Assembly (NCBI GenBank): GCA_009780435.1
Contig: WRAB01000008.1
Location: 1 to 64,000, forward strand
Length of the DNA stretch: 64,000 nt
Direction of reading: 5' to 3'
Source of the DNA: Oscillospiraceae bacterium
Lineage (GTDB): Bacteria; Bacillota; Clostridia; Oscillospirales; Oscillospiraceae
Shown: one piece after another, positions 43,605 through 54,901 of the stretch
How positions within the stretch are numbered: the stretch's first letter is position 1
How the letters are laid out: each line of letters starts with the position of its first letter
Notes under the pieces: model-generated
Told to the model about the DNA's origin: nothing
The model's input: only the letters and a program-made list of their open reading frames with translations
The model's database searches: none
Program-made: the position numbers and the translations under genes

Positions 43605-43716
43605 AAGACGATTTTCTTTTACCATCTTCTAATCTACTTTTAATTTTTACAGCATGGCGTTTTAATCCTGGTCTGCTATTCTATGTGTAACAAAAAAATC
43701 AAAAGAGGCGAGAGTT

Positions 43717-44478
43717 ATGGACCGTATTGCAATGGCAGACAAGTTAAGAGAGAAGGCAAACGTATCCTATGAAGAGGCTATGGCGGCCCTAGAGGCCAGC
43801 AATTGGGATCTATTGGACGCCATCGTGTTGTTAGAGCAGCAGGGAAAGGTGCGCGACACCGCATACACCACCAAGCGAGAGGTGCCCCCGGAGCAAAAAG
43901 AAAAGAAAACAAAAGAGAAAAAACGTGAGAGTAGCGACAGCTTTGATAAATTCATTGCCTTTGTCGGCAAGATAATCCACAAGGGAAATACCAACAGTCT
44001 CAATGTGATCCAAAACGGTGAGCAGAAATTGAGCCTGTCCATAACAATTTGGGTTTTGCTCGTGATCATTTTGAATATCTTTCTGATTGTTCCGGTCTTT
44101 ATCAGTCTGTTTTTTGGATTTAGTTACAGGTTTGTCGGCCCGGATCTGGGGCGGGAGGACATCAACGACGCCATCCAAAAAGCGAGCGCGGTGGCCGCGA
44201 GCATGAAAGACGACATTGAGAAAAAGGTCAAAACGGCCGTTGCAGAAGCGGAAAAGGAAGTCGAGAAAGCGGCGGAAGCGGTAGACAAAGAGGTAGAACA
44301 AGCGGTAGAGAAAACCAGAAAAACAGCGGCGAACGTGGCAGCGAAAGCGGCAAGGGCAGCAGAGAAAGCGGCGGAGGCAGCAGAGAGAGCAGCAGAGGAA
44401 GCTGAAGAAGCGGCGGAGAAGGCGGCGGAAGCAGCAGAAGAGGCTGCATGGGCAGCGGAAGAGGAAGAAGACGAATAA
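43717..44478 (+). CDS. DUF4342/UBA-like membrane protein with Ala/Glu-rich helical tail
   Basis: A 253-residue protein in three parts. Residues 1-45 form a UBA-like three-helix domain (LREKANVSYEEAMAALEASN in part, LLDAIVLLEQQGK), followed by a basic linker and a DUF4342-type segment with one or two membrane helices (about 108-140, WVLLVIILNIFLIVPVFISL in part). The last 90 residues are a continuous alpha helix of AAEKAAEAAERAAEEAEEAA type, highly acidic toward the end and probably a coiled coil. GAGGCGAGAGTT precedes the ATG. It lies 14 bases before an OmpR-family regulator and its kinase, so may be part of that signalling unit. Function unknown. Confidence 0.75.
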   Translation: MDRIAMADKLREKANVSYEEAMAALEASNWDLLDAIVLLEQQGKVRDTAYTTKREVPPEQKEKKTKEKKRESSDSFDKFIAFVGKIIHKGNTNSLNVIQNGEQKLSLSITIWVLLVIILNIFLIVPVFISLFFGFSYRFVGPDLGREDINDAIQKASAVAASMKDDIEKKVKTAVAEAEKEVEKAAEAVDKEVEQAVEKTRKTAANVAAKAARAAEKAAEAAERAAEEAEEAAEKAAEAAEEAAWAAEEEEDE

Positions 44479-44492
44479 TAGAAGGAGGCGCC

Positions 44493-45191
44493 ATGGCAAT
44501 CAAAGTGCTGGTTGTGGAAGATGAGGAGAAAATCGCCCGCTTTATTGAGTTGGAGCTACAGTACGAGGGCTATGAGGTCACGAAGACCGTCGATGGTCGG
44601 GAAGGGTTGGCGCTGGCGGAGACAGGTGACTATGATCTCCTGTTACTTGATATTATGTTGCCTGGGTTAAATGGGCTGGAGGTCTTACGTCGATTGCGAA
44701 AGGCCTCTAGTCTCCCTGTCATTATGTTGACCGCGAGAGACGCTGTCATGGACAAGGTCTCCGGGTTGGATATGGGGGCCAACGACTATATCACCAAGCC
44801 CTTTGCCATTGAGGAACTCTTGGCTCGCATTCGCGCCTGCCTCAGAAAGGGAGCCGATCAGCCGGCGACAGATGCTGAAACTTCTGGAGATTTGATCTGT
44901 GGACTGCTCCGCTTAAATTCCCAGCGCTATGAGGTCTCCTATGACGGCACGGCGGTGGAATTGACCAGCCGGGAGTTTTCTCTGTTGCAAACCCTTTTGG
45001 AGAATCAAAATATCGTCCTGTCCCGGGATACGTTATTGGAGCGGGTCTGGGGTTATGACTACATGGGAGAGACCAATGTAGTGGATGTGTATATCCGCTA
45101 TCTCCGCGCTAAGATTGATGATAAGTTTAAGGTAAAGCTGATTCGAACCATCCGGGGCGTGGGTTATGTGCTCAAGGAAGAAGGGGCGTGA
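44493..45191 (+). CDS. OmpR/PhoB-family response regulator
   Basis: A 232-residue regulator with receiver (EDEE, LLLLDIMLPGLNG with the phospho-acceptor Asp, MLTARD, ITKPF) and C-terminal winged helix (ELTSREFSLLQTLLENQN in part, VVDVYIRYLRAKID, RTIRGVGYVL). It binds tandem DNA repeats after phosphorylation by the kinase encoded next. The ATG at 44493 follows AAGGAGGCGCC; the longer frame from 44448 lies in the preceding gene. Its 26-base gap to the kinase indicates one transcript. Confidence 0.93.
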   Translation: MAIKVLVVEDEEKIARFIELELQYEGYEVTKTVDGREGLALAETGDYDLLLLDIMLPGLNGLEVLRRLRKASSLPVIMLTARDAVMDKVSGLDMGANDYITKPFAIEELLARIRACLRKGADQPATDAETSGDLICGLLRLNSQRYEVSYDGTAVELTSREFSLLQTLLENQNIVLSRDTLLERVWGYDYMGETNVVDVYIRYLRAKIDDKFKVKLIRTIRGVGYVLKEEGA

Positions 45192-45216
45192 ACAGGGGGT
45201 GAGCGGAACACAGAAA

Positions 45217-46380
45217 ATGAGCTCCACTGTTGGACGAATTAACCGCATTTGGGTGGCAAAGCTCTTTGGCATCTTTTTCTGGACAAATTTGCTTTTATTT
45301 GGCCTGGTTGCGCATTACGTGGGTGGCTTAGAGATCACCATGTATCCCGTGCCGCAGGTTGCGCTCCCTATGGCCCCAGAGGAGATGGTCTTTTTATTTG
45401 CACCTCTCTGGGGCATCCAGGGCCTTATTCTATTCTGGCAACTTCTCTTTGGGGCCAGGAAAGTGCGTCGGCGGCTGATGCCCATCTATGACGAAATGGC
45501 CGAGACGGCCCAGGAGTTGAGCGTCGCCGCCCAATTTGACGAGACCCGGTTTCACACTCTGGAAGACGCCATCAGCCGCATCAGCTTCATCCAGGCGGAT
45601 CGGCTGGATACGGGAGACCGAGATCTGGCGGGGTTGGAGGAGGCCATTAACGACCTCTTAGAGCGGATGCGGGAGAGCTATCGCCAGCAGGCCCGATTCG
45701 TGTCCGATGCCTCCCACGAGTTGCGGACGCCGATTTCCGTCATACAAGGGTATGTAAATATGTTGGATCGTTGGGGCAAAGAGGACGAGAAAATCCTGCA
45801 GGAGTCTATTGCGGCGATCCAAGGGGAATCCAAGCATATGCAGCGGCTGGTGGAGCAGCTCCTGTTCCTGGCCCGAGGCGACAGCGGTAAGACCCATCTC
45901 CGTGTGGAATCTGTGGATCTCGCCGCCATGATGAAAGAGGTCTATGACGAGTCGGTGATGATCGACAGTACACATTGCTATGAATTGAAACTGCCCGAAA
46001 ATCCCGTCACCACCGCGGGGGATGCGGACATGCTCAAGCAGGTGGCCCGGATTTTGACAGATAATGCCGCCAAATACAGCCCCACAGGAGAACCTGTTAT
46101 CTTAGAGGCGGGCCAGAAGCCGGATGGTACGCCCTTTTTCCAAGTCCAGGACAGCGGAGCCGGCATGAACCCGGAAGATGTACCCCATATTTTTGAACGA
46201 TTCTATCGCTCCGATAGCTCCCGGACAAAGAGCACCGGCGGCACAGGCCTGGGTCTCGCTATCGCCAAATGGATCATTGACCGACACGGGGGACACTTCG
46301 ACGTGCTGACCTGGGAGGAACTGGGGACACGGATCACGGTGAAACTGCCGGTTCGAGATGTGGTTGAGGTGGGGGAGTAG
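45217..46380 (+). CDS. Sensor histidine kinase
   Basis: A 387-residue kinase with two N-terminal transmembrane helices (about residues 12-34 and 62-80) and only a short outer loop, then a linker, HisKA with the phospho-acceptor His in DASHELRTPISV, and HATPase with ILTDNAAKYSP (N box), DSGAGMNPED (G1) and GGTGLGLAIAK (G2). The ATG at 45217 is taken; a GTG at 45199 is possible. Partner of the preceding OmpR regulator, resembling cell-envelope sensors with intramembrane sensing. The stimulus is unknown. Confidence 0.91.
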   Translation: MSSTVGRINRIWVAKLFGIFFWTNLLLFGLVAHYVGGLEITMYPVPQVALPMAPEEMVFLFAPLWGIQGLILFWQLLFGARKVRRRLMPIYDEMAETAQELSVAAQFDETRFHTLEDAISRISFIQADRLDTGDRDLAGLEEAINDLLERMRESYRQQARFVSDASHELRTPISVIQGYVNMLDRWGKEDEKILQESIAAIQGESKHMQRLVEQLLFLARGDSGKTHLRVESVDLAAMMKEVYDESVMIDSTHCYELKLPENPVTTAGDADMLKQVARILTDNAAKYSPTGEPVILEAGQKPDGTPFFQVQDSGAGMNPEDVPHIFERFYRSDSSRTKSTGGTGLGLAIAKWIIDRHGGHFDVLTWEELGTRITVKLPVRDVVEVGE

Positions 46381-46466
46381 GGGCGGCACTCTTTTCGGTT
46401 TCCCATATCTCCGCAATCCCCCTGTGTATCAATTCGAGGGAGGAGGCACGGAGTGCCGGAGGGAGC

Positions 46467-46508
46467 AAAAAATCGCCCACTCTGCATTGGCAGAGTGGGC
46501 GATTTTTT
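46467..46508. terminator. Bidirectional terminator between the kinase and atpC
   Basis: AAAAAATCGCCCACTCTG and CAGAGTGGGCGATTTTTT with a six-base loop; U-runs on both strands. A truncated family A repeat precedes it (46432-46463). Confidence 0.92.
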
Positions 46509-46516
46509 GTGATTCG

Positions 46517-46978
46517 CTATTGTTCGTCCACGTCGAAGTCCTCGCCCGGAGCCGGGTGTTCGCTCACTTCGATCCGTACCAAGGCACGGCGGAGACGGGC
46601 CTTATCGCCCTTACTGTCAAACGCCCCTGTATCTTCTGCGTCTTCGCGCTGTAGTCTCTGTTCAATTTCCGCGCAAATCGCCTCGGATTTTGCCCGGTCA
46701 ATGTCCTTTGGCCACTGGGCCTCCGGGGTCAGGACGGTGAGTACGTTGTCCTGGATTTCCGCGATGCCGCCGAAGACGGCCAGCTGCCCCTCTTTGCCGC
46801 GGTTGATGAGACGGAACACGCCGTAGTCCAGCGCGCAGTAATAGGTCTCATGATCCGGCAAGATACCCATGTCGCCGCCTGTGGTGCGCAGAATTACCAT
46901 GTCCACATCCCGTTCGACTTTGGGCTCCGTGGGGGTGAGGATACGCAGATGGATTTTTTTTTCGTGTTTTGGTTCCAT
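46517..46978 (-). CDS. atpC: ATP synthase F1 subunit epsilon
   Basis: A 153-residue central-stalk subunit. The N-terminal beta-sandwich contains MVILRTTGGDMGILPDHETY (in part), the conserved GxxGxxxxH region, and the C-terminal part is helical (IDRAKSEAICAEIEQRLQRE, in part), the region that can inhibit ATP hydrolysis. An acidic tail ENDs with DFDVDEQ, longer than in most relatives. It is the last gene of the atp operon, directly before a strong terminator. Confidence 0.92.
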   Translation of the reverse strand: MEPKHEKKIHLRILTPTEPKVERDVDMVILRTTGGDMGILPDHETYYCALDYGVFRLINRGKEGQLAVFGGIAEIQDNVLTVLTPEAQWPKDIDRAKSEAICAEIEQRLQREDAEDTGAFDSKGDKARLRRALVRIEVSEHPAPGEDFDVDEQ

Positions 46979-46990
46979 TTAAGCAATCAC

Positions 46991-48403
<1,413 letters not shown>

Positions 48404-48413
48404 CTATTTGGTT

Positions 48414-48447
48414 TGTGTTTCCCCAACCTAGGCGGGGGAAACACAAG
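48414..48447 (-). repeat. Hairpin within the atp operon (repeat family C)
   Basis: TTGTGTTTCCCC and GGGGAAACACAA arms between atpG and atpD, the same core as the hairpin after ktrA. Confidence 0.7.
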
Positions 48448-48448
48448 A

Positions 48449-49274
48449 CTATTTCGATATATTGACACTGGCGATAATCTCGGTGATTTCCTGGGTGATA
48501 TGCGCTTGACGGGTCCGGTTGTACACGCGGGTGAGATTTTCGATGATCTCCGTGGCGTTTTTGGTGGCGCCGTCCATACTGACCATACGGGCGGCCTGTT
48601 CACAACAACCGGATTCCAGCACCGCGCCGTAGAGAAATGCGCTGATATGGGCCGGGACAGCTACTTCCAAAAAGGCCTCTGCGTCCGGCTCATATTGCAA
48701 CCGATCCGGTTTGTTCTTGGGGTCTTCGCCGTCGCCCATGGGCAAAATCCGGGTGAGGGTCGGCTCGTGGGATAAGACGGATTGGAACTGGGTGTGGGCC
48801 ACATAGACCTCGTCTACCTCACCGGAGACGTAGAGGGAGAGAAGGGCCTCGGCGACACCTTGGGCCTCGGCATAGGTGGTGTGTTCGGACAGCTGCGCAT
48901 AGCAGTGGCGGATATTCTTTTCTAACCGTTGGAAATAATCCCGTCCCCGCGTGCCGATGGCCAGGATTTCCTCGTTTCTACCCTCGTCCATATGGGCCAG
49001 GGCGAGGGCGGACACGTTGGAATTATAGCCGCCGCAATAGCCACGGTTGCCGGTGATGACCACATAGGCCGTGGTCTTCACCGGGCGCTGCTGAAAAAAT
49101 ACGCTCTCTCCGGCCAGTTCACAGTTGGACACGGCGTCCATGATGCGCACGGATGCCTTGAAGAGGGGCCGGGCGGCGGCGAACTGACGCTTCGTCTTCT
49201 GGAGTTTCGTGGCCGCCACCATATTCATGGCCTTGACGATCTGCTTCGTCGTGGTAACGCTTGCGATTCTTCGC

Positions 49275-49297
<23 letters not shown>
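48449..49297 (-). CDS. atpG: ATP synthase F1 subunit gamma
   Basis: A 282-residue rotor shaft subunit. The N-terminal helix begins [20 protein letters not shown] (in part) and continues [17 protein letters not shown], conserved in the family; the C-terminal helix ends [20 protein letters not shown] (in part). The ATG at 49297 overlaps the end of atpA by 23 bases. The longest frame adds 63 residues that are an out-of-frame translation of atpA and are left out. Confidence 0.94.
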
Positions 49298-50797
<1,500 letters not shown>

Positions 50798-50801
<4 letters not shown>

Positions 50802-51337
50802 AGCCCCTCCCCACTTTTAATACTATTTTTCATGTCATAGAGCTGTTTTTGTACGGTGCGGTCAATCAAGCGACCATCTACATAGATGCGAATGCCGCCG
50901 ATGAGAGCGGGGTCCACTTCCATGGAGAGATCCACCTGTTTGCCCAATTTTCTCGATAGAACATGTTGCAGAGCCGAGCGTTGACTGTCCCGCAGGGGCA
51001 CGGCCGATGTGACCTGGGCCCCGAGATACCCCTGGGCGCGTCTGCCCAACTCAATGAACGCCGTCAACGCGGGGACAAGAATCTGCTCCCGCCGCCTGGT
51101 GATTACCAGGGCTAAAAAATCGCCCAGATATGCGTGGACCACACAGGGGAACACACTGTGCAGAAATGTGATTTTCTCCTGGCTGGGAATGTGCGGGTGG
51201 GCCAGAATCTGGCGGCACTCGGTGGTCTCTAAGACATCCCGCACGACAATTGCCTGATCCAGACACTGACTCAGGCAATTGTCCTTGACGCACAGGTTGA
51301 AAAGTGCCGTCGCGTAGCGGAGATTTATGTCGGCCAT
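50798..51337 (-). CDS. atpH: ATP synthase F1 subunit delta
   Basis: A 179-residue peripheral stalk protein. The N terminus [19 protein letters not shown] fits the six-helix delta domain, and the C-terminal part contains [20 protein letters not shown], the family's conserved GGxxIxxGxxxxDxS region. It connects F1 to the b subunits. Start overlaps atpF by 13 bases. Confidence 0.92.
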
Positions 51338-51879
51338 GACGCGTCCTCCAACTCCTTGAGGGCCTCTGCAAAGAGGCGGTCTTGGATTTCGGGATCAATC
51401 ACGTGGGCGACAATTTTTCCAGCCATAGCGGAGGAGAGGTCAATGATATAATCTTTGACTGAGTCTTGCACTTGTGCCTGTTCGTTTTGGATACTTTGCA
51501 GTGCGCGCTCCCGCATGGCGTCCGCTTCTCGTTTGCCCTCTTGGAGGACACCACGGCTCTTCTCCACAGCCTGCTTGTGGGCGGCCTCTAAGACTTCAAC
51601 CCGCTCCTGCTCAATATTATCTAAGCTGGCTTCGTATTGATCTTTGAGGGTTGCGGCCTGGGTCATATCCTGCTCGGCCCGATCCAGTTGGGATTGAATC
51701 CGCTCGGCCCGGTTTTGCAGGAACTTTCGGACAGGCTTATATAGGAGCCAAGTCAAGAGAACAGCTAAAACCGTTGCATTTAGGAGTTGGAACGCAATGG
51801 TAATCACCATTGGCGTGTTCAGGCCGAAAATCTGACCCTCGGGCACGGCCGTGAGAAAGGTGAGTGGCAGTAAATCCAC
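51325..51879 (-). CDS. atpF: ATP synthase Fo subunit b
   Basis: A 184-residue subunit with one N-terminal membrane helix (MVITIAFQLLNATVLAVLLTWLLY, in part) and a long charged coiled coil that forms the stator stalk. The GTG at 51879 is selected because GGAGGG lies seven bases upstream; the longest frame would read into atpE. It sits between atpE and atpH as usual. Confidence 0.92.
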   Translation of the reverse strand: MDLLPLTFLTAVPEGQIFGLNTPMVITIAFQLLNATVLAVLLTWLLYKPVRKFLQNRAERIQSQLDRAEQDMTQAATLKDQYEASLDNIEQERVEVLEAAHKQAVEKSRGVLQEGKREADAMRERALQSIQNEQAQVQDSVKDYIIDLSSAMAGKIVAHVIDPEIQDRLFAEALKELEDASWPT

Positions 51880-51904
51880 GGAAAAGCCCTCCTTTGGAGT
51901 TTTC

Positions 51905-52177
51905 CTACATAAGTGCGATGAACCTGTCGACCATGGGGTTGGCAAAGAGCAGAACAATAGAGATGAATAGGCCGTAAATGCCGGCTGTCTCAGACATGGC
52001 GAGACCGACGATCATGGTGCCGCGAACCGTGCCTGCCGACTCCGGCTGCCGTGCCATAGCCTCAATGGCAGTTGCGGCGATTCTACCCTGTCCGAGACAG
52101 GTGAGAACACCGACCATCAGGGCGATAGCGGCAGAGAGTTGTGCGATTGCGATGACAAAAGCCAAAGGATCTTGCAT
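51905..52177 (-). CDS. atpE: ATP synthase Fo subunit c
   Basis: A 90-residue hairpin of two helices; copies form the rotor ring. The ion-binding carboxylate is the Glu in LAMSETAGIYG, and the loop is ARQPES. Helix 1 ends in LGQGR, so the Gln that helps ligate Na+ in sodium rings is present, with Thr and Tyr after the Glu. This pattern resembles Na+-binding c subunits. The helix 1 packing stretch SAAIALMVGVLTCLG lacks most of the usual GxGxG glycines. GGAGGAATGACTC precedes the ATG. Confidence 0.93.
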   Translation of the reverse strand: MQDPLAFVIAIAQLSAAIALMVGVLTCLGQGRIAATAIEAMARQPESAGTVRGTMIVGLAMSETAGIYGLFISIVLLFANPMVDRFIALM

Positions 52178-52229
52178 GAGTCATTCCTCCAAAATAATAA
52201 TAAAATTTCTATTGTCAATCAGACGCAGA

Positions 52230-52916
52230 TCACTGCTCGGTGGCAGAACTTGCGCCGATAAAAGATAGACTGACTGCACAAAAGATAAAGGTTTGTAAAA
52301 CGCCGGCAAATACGTCAAAGTATGCGTGTAACGCCAAGGGAAGCAGAAGTCGGGCGAAAAGGGGGGTGATAGAATACATTAGAGAGAGGACAATAAATCC
52401 GGCCAGCATGTTGCCGAAGAGGCGGAAGCTGAGAGAGACGGGCCGGGCCAGCTCCCCAATTAAATTCAAAGGGAAGAGGATAAAAATCGGCTGGAAAAAA
52501 CTTTTGATATAACTGAAGCCTCTGGCTCTGATACCCGCCACTTGGATCAAGACCAAGGTAGCAAGGGCGAGAGCGAAAGTAGTACCCCAATCCGCTGTCG
52601 GTGGACGGAAACCGACCAGGCCGCTGAGGTTGGAGATGAGAACAAATGCGAATACCATAAAAAACCAATTTCCTGCAAATGGGAATTTTTCACCGGCGAA
52701 GTCTCGCACGAAATTATCAAAGGTCTCTACAATGGCCTCAATCACGTTTTGGAGTTTTCCAGGTGTTTCCTTCATGTTACCCAATTTGAAGCGAACGACA
52801 AGAGCACCTGCGACCAAAAGGGCCATAATGATCCAAGTGTTGACGATGGTCTGGGTGATCCAGATCTCCATGCCGAACAGTTCAATAGAGAAGAGATTCC
52901 GAATTGTAAAGTCCAA
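52230..52916 (-). CDS. atpB: ATP synthase Fo subunit a
   Basis: A 228-residue membrane stator subunit with five to six helices that forms the two ion half-channels. The essential Arg is in the helix PVSLSFRLFGNMLAGF, following NLIGELARP. Start at 52916 with CGGAGGTGATGGCTC upstream. It is third in the operon after atpZ and atpI, before atpE. Confidence 0.94.
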   Translation of the reverse strand: MDFTIRNLFSIELFGMEIWITQTIVNTWIIMALLVAGALVVRFKLGNMKETPGKLQNVIEAIVETFDNFVRDFAGEKFPFAGNWFFMVFAFVLISNLSGLVGFRPPTADWGTTFALALATLVLIQVAGIRARGFSYIKSFFQPIFILFPLNLIGELARPVSLSFRLFGNMLAGFIVLSLMYSITPLFARLLLPLALHAYFDVFAGVLQTFIFCAVSLSFIGASSATEQ

Positions 52917-52931
52917 GAGCCATCACCTCCG

Positions 52932-53324
52932 TTACTCGGCGTCGTGCTCGTCGCCGTGTTTGAAAAATTTCATAGAGAAAGCCGCCAGGGGCAACGTGAG
53001 AATCCCGGCGCCGGCACCCCATAACATGCTGGGGTCTCCGAAAATTGCCGTCAAGAGAAGAATCAATGCTGCGAGAACGAATCGTAGAAAATAATGCAGA
53101 AGAGTTGAATTTTTTTTAAAAGCCTCGCCCTGTTCAATGGCTTTGTCCACAGCACGATCCAGGGAGATGATCCTTGACAAACTAAAAACAGCGCCCATAA
53201 GCACCCCGACGGCGAAGGGCCAAAAGTCCCATGAACGGAAAAACACCACGCTGATCAGGATGAAGACCAGGGCCAGTACACAGATCATGCCCGCAATCTT
53301 TTTTGCCATGGGGGATAATTTCAT
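52932..53324 (-). CDS. atpI: ATP synthase subunit I
   Basis: A 130-residue membrane protein with four helices (about residues 9-28, 32-50, 78-95, 100-120). Family members assist c-ring assembly and may import magnesium. Position directly upstream of atpB and size support the call; sequence conservation in this family is low. The His/Asp/Glu-rich tail KHGDEHDAE is unremarkable. Downstream gap to atpB is 15 bases. Confidence 0.8.
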   Translation of the reverse strand: MKLSPMAKKIAGMICVLALVFILISVVFFRSWDFWPFAVGVLMGAVFSLSRIISLDRAVDKAIEQGEAFKKNSTLLHYFLRFVLAALILLLTAIFGDPSMLWGAGAGILTLPLAAFSMKFFKHGDEHDAE

Positions 53325-53339
53325 AGTGTACCTTCCACA

Positions 53340-53630
53340 TCAACGTTCGTCGGAGTCGTTTTGCTCCTCCGGACTGTCTTGCTCTTTTTGATCCTCGGCA
53401 TTGCCTGGGGCATTTGGATCGTTCTGTTCGCCTTTTGGGATGAGGTCTAACAGAAACTTGAACGCAGCCCCGATGCCCAAAAGAGAGAAGAGTAGGAGCA
53501 ACCAGGGAGACGTCCCCAATAGGTTGTCTAAAAATCGACCCAGAAATACGCCGACCACGACGGATGCCACAATATAGATGCCAATTTGGGTTATGAGAGA
53601 CAGCGCTTTGACAACTTCATGACTTTTCAT
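53340..53630 (-). CDS. atpZ: AtpZ/AtpI-type accessory protein
   Basis: A 96-residue protein with two transmembrane helices separated by a short loop (IGIYIVASVVVGVFLGRFLD in part, LLLLFSLLGIGAAFKFLLDL in part), then a disordered tail rich in Asn, Pro, Gln and Glu. The pattern matches the AtpZ / ATPase_gene1 family at the head of atp operons. The ATG at 53630 with AGGTG six bases upstream is preferred to a GTG three codons earlier. It is the first gene of the operon. Confidence 0.82.
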   Translation of the reverse strand: MKSHEVVKALSLITQIGIYIVASVVVGVFLGRFLDNLLGTSPWLLLLFSLLGIGAAFKFLLDLIPKGEQNDPNAPGNAEDQKEQDSPEEQNDSDER

Positions 53631-53839
53631 GGGCAACACCTAATTAAGAGGACGACTTCTGACTACAATTGTGTATTCTATCACCAAGCGCCAAATAAAT
53701 GAATAAATTTCGTGTATAGATTTGGGTGATTCGTATAAAGATTTCATAAAGAACATGTGTTATACTATAAAAAAGCGGAAACATGACGCAGGGGACGGTG
53801 TTCACGTCGCCCCGTTTTGACAACAGGGAGGTGCATCGC

Positions 53840-54559
53840 ATGGAGGCGTGTAAAGGGACGATCTTAGTCGTCGAGGACGATAAGCACAGCAGTGATTTTC
53901 TCATGGCAAACCTGATCTCAGACGGATACGAGGCACTGGTGGCGGACACGGGTAGAAAAGCCATCTCCACCACGGCGGATACCCTGTTTGATCTGATCCT
54001 CTTGGATTTGGGTCTACCGGACATTGACGGGATGAAGGTGTTAAAAAGTATCCGGGAGTGGTCAGAGATTCCCATTATTATCGTCAGTTCCCGCACGGAA
54101 GAGGCGGGGAAAGTGGCGGCTCTGGACGCCGGAGCCAACGACTATATCGAAAAACCTTTTGGAAACAACGAGCTCCTGGCCCGGGTGCGGGCGGCGATCC
54201 GGATCTATCGGAAATGCTGGTGTAGCAAAGTGGAGGTCAGCGACAGCTTCACAAACGGCGCCTTGCAGATCGACTACAGCAAGCACCGGATTGCAAAAGA
54301 CGGTCAGATCATCCACTTGACGCCCATTGAGCATAAAATTGTGGTGACCCTGGCCCAAAATGCCGGGAAAGTGCTGACCCACGACTTCATCCTCCGCCGG
54401 GTCTGGGGGGACGATTATTTGAGCGACGGACAAATCCTCCGGGTCAACGTGGCCAACATCCGCCGCAAACTGGAGGACAACCCTGCGGAGCCGCAGTATA
54501 TCCTGACGGAGGTGGGCGTGGGATATCAGATGGCCGAACCGGAGGGTGTTGGGGGATAG
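53840..54559 (+). CDS. Orphan OmpR-family response regulator, KdpE-like
   Basis: A 239-residue regulator with receiver (VVEDDKHSSDFL, LDLGLPDIDG with the acceptor Asp, IVSSRTEE, IEKPFGNNEL) and winged helix (HLTPIEHKIVVTLAQNAGKV in part, RVNVANIRRKLED, EVGVGYQM). The LDLGLP and RRKLED wording is that of the KdpE subgroup, but there is no kdp operon or sensor kinase here. The ATG at 53840 has GGGAGGTG seven bases upstream; the 19 upstream codons of the longest frame are dropped. The long gap 53631-53839 to the divergent atp operon contains both promoters but no strong consensus. Input kinase unknown. Confidence 0.88.
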   Translation: MEACKGTILVVEDDKHSSDFLMANLISDGYEALVADTGRKAISTTADTLFDLILLDLGLPDIDGMKVLKSIREWSEIPIIIVSSRTEEAGKVAALDAGANDYIEKPFGNNELLARVRAAIRIYRKCWCSKVEVSDSFTNGALQIDYSKHRIAKDGQIIHLTPIEHKIVVTLAQNAGKVLTHDFILRRVWGDDYLSDGQILRVNVANIRRKLEDNPAEPQYILTEVGVGYQMAEPEGVGG

Positions 54560-54581
54560 TATAAGCAAAATAAATGCGCAG

Positions 54582-54613
54582 GACAGCGGGCCATAGGTTC
54601 CGCTGTCTTTTTG
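54582..54613 (+). terminator. Terminator of the KdpE-like gene
   Basis: GACAGCGG and CCGCTGTC arms with a ten-base loop followed by TTTTTG. Confidence 0.88.
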
Positions 54614-54644
54614 TTTTGTGTATGCGTATTTGTAGAGAGGGACA

Positions 54645-54690
54645 CTCCCTCCGTCAGGCTTCGCCTGCCACCTCCCTCAAATTGAGGGAG
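54645..54690. repeat. Palindromic repeat, family A (variant CTCCCTC type)
   Basis: CTCCGTCAGGCTTCGCCTG then CCTCCCTC/GAGGGAG hairpin; the same type as 62095-62142, opposite orientation. Confidence 0.75.
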
Positions 54691-54727
54691 ACTTTGTTGC
54701 TGGAACTGTCCTCAGCTCGTGACTTTC

Positions 54728-54775
54728 GGCCCCCTCGTTGTGAGGGGGCTGTCAGCGTAGCTGACTGGGGGAGCG
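54728..54775. repeat. Palindromic repeat, family A (CCCCCTC type)
   Basis: GGCCCCCTC/GAGGGGGCT hairpin followed by GTCAGCGTAGCTGACTG and GGGGAG, close to the copy at 9274. Confidence 0.8.
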
Positions 54776-54830
54776 GGGAGCATTGTACAACATTGCCAAA
54801 TAAAAAATTTTTATTTGTGCTAAAAAATAA

Positions 54831-54859
54831 TTGAAAGATCAACGGACTTGTGATATTTT
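54831..54859 (+). promoter_or_regulatory. Putative promoter of the PAS/HTH regulator
   Basis: TTGAAA (54831-54836), 17 bases, TATTTT (54854-54859), 42 bases before the start codon. Confidence 0.5.
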
Positions 54860-54901
54860 GGTATCATCAAAAAAGACATGCTTGCAGACAGGATGAATTA
54901 T

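Noticed and set aside
43831..44499. Cys/Arg/Leu/Phe-rich frames opposite the Ala/Glu-rich protein
   Set aside because: Produced by reading GCx/GAx-rich DNA in reverse; no start signals.
53840..54559. Assignment of the orphan regulator as KdpE proper
   Set aside because: No kdpFABC or kdpD nearby; only subfamily resemblance is supported.
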